Notes under the pieces: model-generated
The model's input: the letters and a program-made list of their open reading frames with translations, nothing else
Database searches by the model: none
Told to the model about the DNA's origin: nothing
From: JAAYDY01 sp964500225
GTDB lineage: Bacteria > Planctomycetota > Phycisphaerae > FEN-1346 > JAACEH01
DNA: 16,875 bases
Direction of reading: 5' to 3'
Assembly (NCBI GenBank): GCA_964500225.1
Contig: CAZCOA010000052.1
Span: 1 to 16,875, forward strand
Position numbers and translations under genes: made by a program
Shown: positions 1 to 8,941 of the stretch, one piece after another
Numbering within the stretch: the first letter of the stretch is position 1
How the letters are laid out: each line of letters starts with the position of its first letter

Positions 1-92
1 GGAACCACCCAATGAACGGCCCGCAGGGCGCGGACCATCCGTACCAAAAGGGGTTTGTAAACGAGGTTGGTTACACGCGTGACAACAATCAT
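1..92 (-). CDS. Possible leaderless CDS, 5' end only (runs off the left edge)
   Basis: On the minus strand an ATG at 90-92 opens a frame with no stop down to base 1. It gives about 30 residues beginning MIVVTRVTNLVYKPLLV, a mildly hydrophobic and basic start. A strong promoter (-10 at 101-106) would start transcription at about 94, almost on the ATG, so the message would be leaderless. No Shine-Dalgarno sequence precedes the ATG. I do not recognise the protein. The true start could be the later in-frame ATG at 36-38, or could lie outside the window, in which case this is 5' UTR. The call rests on promoter position and an open frame only. Confidence 0.3.
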   Translation of the reverse strand, partial: MIVVTRVTNLVYKPLLVRMVRALRAVHWVV

Positions 93-100
93 AGAACAGC

Positions 101-129
101 ATTATAGTGCGCCGAGCCCGCCAAGTCAA
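101..129 (-). promoter_or_regulatory. Sigma-70-type promoter, leftward
   Basis: Read on the minus strand, a -35 TTGACT (plus 124-129) is followed by a 17-base spacer and a consensus -10 TATAAT (plus 101-106). The predicted start of transcription is about 94, pointing out of the window. It lies back to back with the tRNA-Gly promoter, and only about 40 bases separate the two elements. Confidence 0.7.
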
Positions 130-166
130 ACTCCATCGACTCCCCTAAAGGATTCGACGCAGGGGC

Positions 167-196
167 TTGCAACTCGACGTGGCGGCATGCTATAAT
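167..196 (+). promoter_or_regulatory. tRNA-Gly promoter with extended -10
   Basis: TTGCAA at 167-172, an 18-base spacer, then TATAAT at 191-196. A TGC triplet directly precedes the -10, making it an extended -10. The predicted start is at about 203, only a few bases before the mature 5' end of the tRNA at 211, as is common for tRNA genes. Confidence 0.75.
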
Positions 197-210
197 CCCG
201 GAGTATACGA

Positions 211-285
211 GCGGGCGTAACTCAGCGGTAGAGTGTCAGCTTCCCAAGCTGAAGGCCGTGGGTTCGAATCCCATCGCCCGCTCCA
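211..285 (+). tRNA. tRNA-Gly, anticodon CCC, CCA encoded
   Basis: A full cloverleaf can be folded. The 7-bp acceptor stem pairs 211-217 with 275-281. The D arm contains AGCGGTAGAG. The anticodon stem carries the loop TTCCCAA, which reads as anticodon CCC (decodes GGG). The T arm carries the loop TTCGAAT. U is the discriminator base at 282 and CCA is encoded at 283-285. The body is 72 nt, usual for tRNA-Gly. GGG is a plausible codon to serve with a dedicated isoacceptor in a GC-rich genome. It has its own promoter and is followed at once by a hairpin terminator. Confidence 0.95.
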
Positions 286-286
286 T

Positions 287-327
287 AAGACGCCCACTGT
301 CAGGCGATGGCCGTGGGCGTCTTTGTT
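287..327 (+). terminator. Rho-independent terminator after tRNA-Gly, possibly shared with carB
   Basis: A perfect 11-bp stem pairs 287-297 (AAGACGCCCAC) with 313-323 (GTGGGCGTCTT), with a 15-base loop and a short T-rich tail (TTTGTTG). It sits between the convergent tRNA-Gly and carB genes. In the carB direction the tail is weaker (TCTTAT), so bidirectional action is possible but less certain. Confidence 0.75.
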
Positions 328-379
328 GCGCTTCGAAAACGACTTGCGAATGCCCTCCCCCGCCACATGGACAATCCGC

Positions 380-3580
<3,201 letters not shown>

Positions 3581-3776
3581 GGTACGCTCCGCTTTTCTGT
3601 GATGGATCTTGGGACGCCGGCGCACAACAGGCTCGAACAGTTACCTCCGCCCGACGGCCGCAGTTATCGCCGCCGCTTCACAGATGCCCGGCGCACCGGC
3701 TCCATGCGACCACAATGGCTTCGGCATGCTCCTAGGACTGCCGTGATCGCCCGGGCAGGGGGCGAGTTGTCGGAAA

Positions 3777-3805
3777 ATAGTAGCCAACCCAGGCTCGTCC
3801 TGCAA
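3777..3805 (-). promoter_or_regulatory. carB promoter (sigma-70 type)
   Basis: On the minus strand TTGCAG (plus 3800-3805), a 17-base spacer and TACTAT (plus 3777-3782) form a good promoter. The predicted start is at about 3770, leaving a leader of about 190 bases before the carB ATG, long enough for regulation. Confidence 0.6.
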
Positions 3806-3887
3806 GCGGTTTCGCCCTACTCGGGTATGGAAAATGGCTTATCGCGCCCCCAGTTCGGTCGCGACTCCGATTTGTTCGCCGTCGGCG

Positions 3888-3916
3888 TTGCACGAACCCC
3901 TCCAACTCGCTATGAT
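3888..3916 (+). promoter_or_regulatory. Promoter of the purF-like operon (sigma-70 type)
   Basis: TTGCAC at 3888-3893, a 17-base spacer and TATGAT at 3911-3916. The predicted start is at about 3923, giving a leader of about 127 bases before the ATG at 4050. The octamer CAACTCGC abuts the -10 and is repeated in inverted orientation near the carB promoter. Confidence 0.6.
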
Positions 3917-4049
3917 GCCGTCGTGTCGCCGTGCCCGGAACGCATCCTGCACCCCCTTTGGATTGCCGATCGACGCTCCGCGGTTCGCGATGCACCAGGT
4001 GTTTCGCAGTATCATTTTCCACAACCGATGACCGAAAGGATGCTGACTG

Positions 4050-5450
4050 ATGGGCGGTTTCTTCGGCGTGGCCTCCAGGAACGATTGTGTCAGTGACCTG
4101 TTCTACGGAACCGATTACCACAGTCATCTAGGAACACGACGCGGCGGAATGGCCGTCCGCGACGGGGCCGGCTATGCCCGGTTCATCCACGATATCACCA
4201 ACAGCCAGTTCCGCTCCAAGTTCGAGAACGACGTCGGCCGCATGAACGGCCTCTGCGGCATTGGCGTCATCAGCGACTACGAGGACCAGCCCCTCATCAT
4301 CGGTTCCCATCTCGGCATCTACGCCATCGTTACCGTCGGTGTCGTCCGCAACCTGGGGGACCTGGTCGAGCGGGCCTTTGGCAGGGGGGTCAGCCACTTC
4401 TCCGAAATGAGCGGCAACGAAGTCAACCAGACCGAGATGGTCGCAACCCTCATCAACCAAGGGGCCACCTTCACCGAGGGCATCGCCCTGGCCCAGCAGG
4501 CCATCCAGGGGTCGTGCTCCATCCTCCTGCTGACCGAGGAAGGCATTTACGCCGCCAGGGACCTCTACGGCCGCACGCCGGTCGTCATCGGAAAGAAGCC
4601 CGGCGCCTTTGCCGCCGCGCTGGAGACCTGCGCCTTCGCCAACCTCGGATACGAAACTCATCAGTACCTTGGGCCTGGCGAGATCGTTCTCGTGACCGCC
4701 GAGGGCTGCGAGCAGAAACGTCCGCCCGGAGACTCCCTCCGCATCTGTTCCTTCATGTGGGTGTACTACGGGTTCCCCGCGTCGCACTACGAGGGAATTA
4801 ACGTCGAGGTCGCCCGAAACCGTTGCGGTGCCGCCCTTGCCGCCAACGATAATGTGTCGGTGGACCTTGTTGCCGGCATCCCCGACTCCGGCACGGGCCA
4901 CGCCATCGGATACGCCGATGCCGCCGGCATCCCGTACCGCCGCCCGTTTGTCAAGTACACCCCGACGTGGGCCAGAAGTTTTATGCCCCAGGACCAGCGC
5001 ATTCGTGATCTGGTCGCTAACATGAAGCTCATTCCCATCCGTGAATTGATCGAGCGACGCCGCCTTCTCTTCTGCGACGACTCGATCGTCCGCGGCACCC
5101 AGCTCCGCGACATCATCCGTCGCATGTTCGACAACGGCGCTCGCGAGGTTCACATGCGCCCCGCGTGTCCGCCGCTCATCCACGGCTGCAAGTACCTCAA
5201 CTTCTCCCGAAGCCGCAGCGACCTCGACCTCGCCGCCAGAAAGGCCATCCACTGGCTCGAAGGAGACCATTGCGATTGCCTCCAGGAGTATGCCGATCCG
5301 ACCTCCGACAAGCACGCCGCCATGGTCGAAGTGATCCGCGAACAACTCGGCCTTACCTCACTGCGCTATCAACGCCTCGAAGACCTTGTCCGAGCCATCG
5401 GACTGCCCAAGAGCAAGCTCTGCACCTACTGCTGGGACGGCCAAGGGTAG
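4050..5450 (+). CDS. PurF-like amidophosphoribosyltransferase lacking the glutaminase nucleophile
   Basis: PurF moves glutamine-derived ammonia onto PRPP to give phosphoribosylamine, the first step of purine synthesis. This 466-residue protein spans the family. The PRPP loop FCDDSIVRGTQLR (341-353), IPDSGTGHAIGYADAAGIPY (277-296) and the R-x-F-x-P-x-Q-x-x-R-x-L region (309-321) are intact. Four cysteines sit where Fe-S PurFs bind their cluster: C233, C380 and C458-x2-C461. However, the N terminus reads MGGFFGVAS where PurF has Cys directly after Met or the propeptide. By eye, the glutamine-site Arg of GHVRYPT, the NGN asparagine and the SD(S/T)E aspartate are also replaced (GIGVISD at 70-76, VTVGVVRN at 94-101, NQTE at 126-129). 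The RBS AAAGGA lies 9 bases upstream. I recall similar GGFFG proteins annotated as PurF in other phyla, which is from memory. Glutamine-dependent activity is unlikely; ammonia-dependent phosphoribosyl transfer or another role is possible. Confidence 0.85.
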   Translation: MGGFFGVASRNDCVSDLFYGTDYHSHLGTRRGGMAVRDGAGYARFIHDITNSQFRSKFENDVGRMNGLCGIGVISDYEDQPLIIGSHLGIYAIVTVGVVRNLGDLVERAFGRGVSHFSEMSGNEVNQTEMVATLINQGATFTEGIALAQQAIQGSCSILLLTEEGIYAARDLYGRTPVVIGKKPGAFAAALETCAFANLGYETHQYLGPGEIVLVTAEGCEQKRPPGDSLRICSFMWVYYGFPASHYEGINVEVARNRCGAALAANDNVSVDLVAGIPDSGTGHAIGYADAAGIPYRRPFVKYTPTWARSFMPQDQRIRDLVANMKLIPIRELIERRRLLFCDDSIVRGTQLRDIIRRMFDNGAREVHMRPACPPLIHGCKYLNFSRSRSDLDLAARKAIHWLEGDHCDCLQEYADPTSDKHAAMVEVIREQLGLTSLRYQRLEDLVRAIGLPKSKLCTYCWDGQG

Positions 5451-5462
5451 GGGAGAACCGTC

Positions 5463-6563
5463 ATGAAACCCATCTACATTGCCGCCACGGGGCAGCACGT
5501 AGGCAAGACCACCATGTCGTTGGGCCTTCTGGCTGCTTTCAAGGCCCAGGGGCTCAGGTGCCAGTACTTCAAACCCGTTGGCCAGCGTTGGACCGAGCAC
5601 GACGGACAGAAGGCCGACGAGGACGTCTGGCTCTGCAAGGACCTTGTCGAGCCCAGTGTCCCGGCCGATGTCATGAGCCCCGTGATTATTCCGCGAGGGT
5701 TCGTCACCGACTATCTGAACAATCCAGACCCAGAGCCGCTCCGACGCAAGATCATGACCGCCCAGACACGCCTTCGTCAATTGTCAGACCTTCTCCTTGT
5801 CGAGGGCACCGGACACGCCGGCGTCGGCTCCTGCCTCGACTTGTCAAACGCCGTTGTGGCAAAAATGCTTGACGCCGCCGCCCTGCTTATCGTGCCCGGC
5901 GGCGTCGGCAGCAGCCTCGACGAAACCGCCCTCAGCCTCGCCCTATTCCAGGCTCACGGTGTTCCTGTCATCGGCGTCATCGCCAACAAAATCTATCGCG
6001 ACAAGTACGACAAGGTCCGCCGCGCCCTCGAGATCGGCTTCAAACGTCGCGGCACCCGCCTCCTCGGCGCCATCCCCTACGAACCGGAACTCTCCTATCC
6101 GACGATTCACCAGATTCAGGAGGATCTCGACGCCACCGTCCTCTGCGGCCATGCCGCCTTGGGCAAGGTGGCCGCCCACACCATGGTCGCCGCCATGGAA
6201 CCCGAAAACGTCGTCCACTACATCGAGAAAAACTCCCTCGTTATCATCCCCGGAGACCGCATCGACAACATCCTTCTGGCCATCGGCAAGGACCACATCG
6301 GCAACGACGCCACCAGGAACATCGTCGGTATCGTTCTGACCGGAGGGCTCATGCCGCCGCCGAGCATCATGGCTCTGCTCAACGAGTCCGGACTCCCTGT
6401 TCTCATGTGCAACGACGACACCTACAGCGTTGCCGCCGAAATCTCGCGCCGCGTTTTCAAGATCGACCCGGGCGACCGCGACAAGATTGCGGCCGCACAG
6501 CGGTTCGTCCGCGATTACGTCGACGTCCAAACCATTCTTTCGGCGATCCGCGACGAGTCGTGA
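5463..6563 (+). CDS. BioD-like P-loop / DRTGG domain protein
   Basis: The 366 residues match the BioD-like N-terminal part of some phosphotransacetylases (AAA_26 followed by a DRTGG domain), here free-standing. Residues 1 to about 215 form the dethiobiotin-synthetase-type P-loop domain: ATGQHVGKTTMS (8-19) is the Walker A loop, FKPVG (36-40) follows the first strand, EGTGHAGVG (114-122) fills the place of the BioD EGAGG motif, and VIANK (172-176) looks like the base-recognition strand. DRIDNILLA and VLTGGLMPPP (265-300) form the DRTGG signature. The C-terminal acetyltransferase domain of Pta is absent. The start has GGGGAG 7 bases upstream and lies 12 bases after the purF-like stop, so the two genes are surely cotranscribed. 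The product probably binds ATP; the substrate is unknown. Biotin synthesis is unlikely because no bio gene is near and the DRTGG domain is not part of BioD. Confidence 0.75.
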   Translation: MKPIYIAATGQHVGKTTMSLGLLAAFKAQGLRCQYFKPVGQRWTEHDGQKADEDVWLCKDLVEPSVPADVMSPVIIPRGFVTDYLNNPDPEPLRRKIMTAQTRLRQLSDLLLVEGTGHAGVGSCLDLSNAVVAKMLDAAALLIVPGGVGSSLDETALSLALFQAHGVPVIGVIANKIYRDKYDKVRRALEIGFKRRGTRLLGAIPYEPELSYPTIHQIQEDLDATVLCGHAALGKVAAHTMVAAMEPENVVHYIEKNSLVIIPGDRIDNILLAIGKDHIGNDATRNIVGIVLTGGLMPPPSIMALLNESGLPVLMCNDDTYSVAAEISRRVFKIDPGDRDKIAAAQRFVRDYVDVQTILSAIRDES

Positions 6564-6633
6564 CGCAGGTCACCGCCGCCGACACGCTGCTGCCACACAA
6601 TAGTCGGATACCCCAGCCCCAAAGGAGAGACCG

Positions 6634-7614
6634 ATGAGTGCGACGCTGATTGACGGAAACGCAGTGGCCGAACGAATCAACCGACAGGTCGCCGCCCGTG
6701 TCAAGGCTCTTGTTGATGCCGGCCGGCGGGTCCACTTGGTCGCCCTCCAGGTTGGCGAGAACCCAGCCAGCAGAATCTACACCAACATGCAGGCCAAGAG
6801 CTGTGAGACCGTCGGCATCCAGTACGACCTGCTGACCCTCCCCGCCGACGCGACTCAGGACGCCCTGCTCGCCGAAATGGCCCGCCTCAACGCCGATGCC
6901 GCCGTCACGGGCATCATCCTTCAGATGCCGCTGCCCCCGCACATCGACGCTCGCAAGGTCCAGGTTGCCATTGCCCCCGACAAGGACGTCGAAGGCATGC
7001 ACCCCGTGAACATGGGACGCCTTTTTTTCGGCGGCGGACACGTCGCCCCCTGCACCCCGCTGGCCGCCGTGGAGTTGCTCACGCAGACGTGTCACGACCT
7101 CGCCGGCAAGGAGGCTGTGGTCGTCGGACACAGTGAAATCGTCGGCAAACCCATTGCTGCCATGCTTCTGGCCAGCCCCAACGCCTCCCCGACAGTGACC
7201 GTCTGCCACGTCGCAACCGCCGATCTGGCATTTCACACCCGTCGGGCCGACATCCTCATCGTCGCCACCGGCGTTTCCCAGGCACGCTGGCTTGCCTATA
7301 ACCGACGCAAGAAGGCCGGCGAGAACCCGCCGCTGCCCAACCTTTCGCCGCTCATCGCCGGCGATATGGTCAAGCCTGACGCCATTGTCATCGACGTGGC
7401 CATCAATCGCATTCCCAGGGGCTTTGACGCCGCCGGCGAACCCCTCAAGAACGACAAGGGCAAGATCGACATGGTGACCGTCGGCGACGTGGACTTCGAG
7501 GCTGCCTCCGCCAGGGCGGCCGCCATCACACCCGTGCCGGGCGGCGTTGGACCCGTGACTGTGGCCATGCTGCTCAAGAACACCGTCGCCTGCGCTGAAG
7601 CGATGTCCGCCTGA
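6634..7614 (+). CDS. folD: FolD: methylene-THF dehydrogenase with altered cyclohydrolase site
   Basis: FolD oxidises 5,10-methylene-THF to methenyl-THF with NAD(P)+ and hydrolyses that to 10-formyl-THF, a purine-synthesis donor. The fold is clear: GENPASRIY (41-49), ILQMPLP (95-101), PDKDVEGMHPVN (115-126), nucleotide site VVVGHSEIVGKP (162-173) and ITPVPGGVGPVTVAML (298-313). Two active-site residues differ from the E. coli and human enzymes. The YxxxK lysine (K54 E. coli, K56 human) is Gln53, and the DVDG aspartate (D121 E. coli) is Glu120; the third, Gln97, is kept. Loss of this Lys is known to abolish cyclohydrolase while leaving dehydrogenase in the human enzyme. The protein is longer than usual (326 versus about 288) because of insertions at about 216-240 and 262-278. 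RBS AAAGGAGAG at 6621-6629. It lies 70 bases after the BioD-like gene, probably in the same operon. Confidence 0.92.
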   Translation: MSATLIDGNAVAERINRQVAARVKALVDAGRRVHLVALQVGENPASRIYTNMQAKSCETVGIQYDLLTLPADATQDALLAEMARLNADAAVTGIILQMPLPPHIDARKVQVAIAPDKDVEGMHPVNMGRLFFGGGHVAPCTPLAAVELLTQTCHDLAGKEAVVVGHSEIVGKPIAAMLLASPNASPTVTVCHVATADLAFHTRRADILIVATGVSQARWLAYNRRKKAGENPPLPNLSPLIAGDMVKPDAIVIDVAINRIPRGFDAAGEPLKNDKGKIDMVTVGDVDFEAASARAAAITPVPGGVGPVTVAMLLKNTVACAEAMSA

Positions 7615-7633
7615 CCCATGGCCGCCAAGACGA

Positions 7634-7686
7634 CCGAGCTGGGCCGCGTCTGTGGAACGGTTCGGGCCTTCTTTTCCCCTTTTTTC
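7634..7686 (+). terminator. Probable operon terminator after folD
   Basis: An 8-bp stem with two G-U pairs joins 7634-7641 and 7658-7665 around a 16-base loop. It is followed by a T-rich stretch at 7669-7685 (TTCTTTT, then CCCC, then TTTTTT). The stem is modest, but position and tail fit the end of the three-gene operon. Confidence 0.4.
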
Positions 7687-7822
7687 GGAAAGGATACGGC
7701 CCGTGCGCCTGCCGGGAAGGGGGGGGCGAATGTGCCGGAACCAAAGGCTTGCTCCACGGACCAAACTGTGTATCCTGCACGGCAGGCATGGCACAGGCGG
7801 CTGATAGCGAAGGACCGGTCGC

Positions 7823-8818
7823 GTGGATCGACTGACGACAATCCTTCTGTTTCCCGGAGCGACTGTTCTTGTTGTTGCTTGTGTTGTGCTCCGGCGCGGC
7901 CGCTTCTGGCGAAACACCGTCGCGACCCTCCTGATCGTCCTCGGCGCCGCCTCTGTCTCTGCCGGCGGCTACCGCTACTGGTATTTTCATCGGCCGATCC
8001 CGGAGCCGATCACACAACCGCTCTTCGAAGGCGTGACGTATGATCGTCTCATTCTGCGGTCCCCGCGTCCACTGGTCGTTCATATCGTTGCTGTGGACCT
8101 CATGGCTCCAGGCATAGGATTCTTGGTCACGCCTCCCGATCCTGACAGTTCGCGCCAACTCAAGGCCCGCACCACCGCCGAGTTTGTCCGCGACTACAAG
8201 GTCCAGCTTGCCGTCAACGCCATGTTCTTCACGCCCTGGCACTCGAACGGACCGTTCGACTACTATCCCCACAGCGGCGACCCCGTGGACGTCAAGGGCC
8301 TTGCCGTTTCACTAGGCCGCACCTATTCCTCGAGCATCCACCCGCCGGCTGTGCTCTCCATCTCCCGCAACAACCGCGCCGCCATCGGCGACCCCGTTCC
8401 CGGCGCTTACCATGCTGTCAGCGGCGATCGTATGCTGATCCGCGACGGCACGGTCCTCCGCGGCGACCTTGCCCGCCTGACGGGTATCGCGCCGCGGACC
8501 GCCGTGGCCCTCGATCGGTCTGCACAACACCTGCTCTTGTTTGTCGTGGACGGCCGGCAGCCCAACTACAGCGAGGGCGTCTCGTTCTGCGAACTGGCCG
8601 ACCTCATCCGATCCCGCGGCGGACACAATGCCATGAGCCTCGACGGCGGCGGATCGAGTTCCCTCGTCATCGAAGGAGCAGGGGGACGCCCCAAGGTCTT
8701 GAATTCTCCGTGTCACGGCCTTCATCCTCCTGGACGCCTGCGCCCTGTTGCCAATCACCTCGGGGTCTTTGCCCGGCCGCTTTCCCTGAAGTCCCGCCCG
8801 CAGAGGGCCGTCCCCTGA
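7823..8818 (+). CDS. Membrane-anchored phosphodiester glycosidase (NAGPA-like) domain protein
   Basis: This 331-residue protein begins at a GTG codon with GAAGGA 8 bases upstream. Two hydrophobic segments at about 5-23 and 32-49 suggest an N-terminal membrane anchor with the main domain outside the cytoplasm. The rest fits the NAGPA / phosphodiester glycosidase family: AVNAMFF (130-136), PRTAVALD (224-231), VVDGRQPNYSEG (241-252), the signature SLDGGGSSSLV (272-282), and RPVANHLGVFA (307-317) at the C-terminal end of the domain. The mammalian relative removes GlcNAc from phosphodiester-linked mannose; bacterial relatives act on cell-wall or exopolysaccharide glycosyl phosphodiesters, but the substrate here cannot be read from sequence. 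It follows folD by 208 bases with a likely terminator between, so it is probably a separate unit. Confidence 0.8.
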   Translation: MDRLTTILLFPGATVLVVACVVLRRGRFWRNTVATLLIVLGAASVSAGGYRYWYFHRPIPEPITQPLFEGVTYDRLILRSPRPLVVHIVAVDLMAPGIGFLVTPPDPDSSRQLKARTTAEFVRDYKVQLAVNAMFFTPWHSNGPFDYYPHSGDPVDVKGLAVSLGRTYSSSIHPPAVLSISRNNRAAIGDPVPGAYHAVSGDRMLIRDGTVLRGDLARLTGIAPRTAVALDRSAQHLLLFVVDGRQPNYSEGVSFCELADLIRSRGGHNAMSLDGGGSSSLVIEGAGGRPKVLNSPCHGLHPPGRLRPVANHLGVFARPLSLKSRPQRAVP

Positions 8819-8834
8819 TCTGCACGGATTCCAG

Positions 8835-8863
8835 TTCCTGCCGGCGCTATTTTCTGTTATCCT
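8835..8863 (+). promoter_or_regulatory. Candidate promoter for the GH106-like / Gfo pair
   Basis: TTCCTG at 8835-8840, a 17-base spacer and TATCCT at 8858-8863, with TGT directly before the -10 (extended -10). It lies about 80 bases before the ATG at 8942 and after the upstream stop at 8818. The hexamers are imperfect, so this is tentative. Confidence 0.35.
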
Positions 8864-8941
8864 GTTGCCCGCCTCGTCCTTTCGGCGGCAAGGCGGCGTT
8901 GACTCAGTGCATGTATCTGCGAGAGTGCAGGAGAGAATTGA

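Larger units (their letters stand above)
3581..4049. other. 469-base divergent intergenic region (carB / purF-like)
   Basis: No convincing gene lies here. It holds a leftward promoter at 3777-3805 and a rightward promoter at 3888-3916, giving untranslated leaders of about 190 bases for carB and about 127 bases for the purF-like gene. The octamer CAACTCGC occurs on the plus strand at 3903-3910, directly before the rightward -10. It occurs again on the minus strand at 3762-3769, just downstream of the leftward -10, so the two copies form an inverted repeat. The carB leader has short open frames on the minus strand, but none has a well-placed ribosome site. I see no known riboswitch or pyrimidine attenuator. 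Confidence 0.5.

Noticed and set aside
3732..4127. A 131-codon minus-strand frame in the carB/purF-like intergenic region
   Set aside because: It overlaps both promoters and the start of the purF-like gene, and shows no family resemblance.
4128..5345. A 405-codon minus-strand frame opposite the purF-like gene
   Set aside because: It is a Gly/Val/Asp-rich mirror of the real frame, with no recognisable motif.
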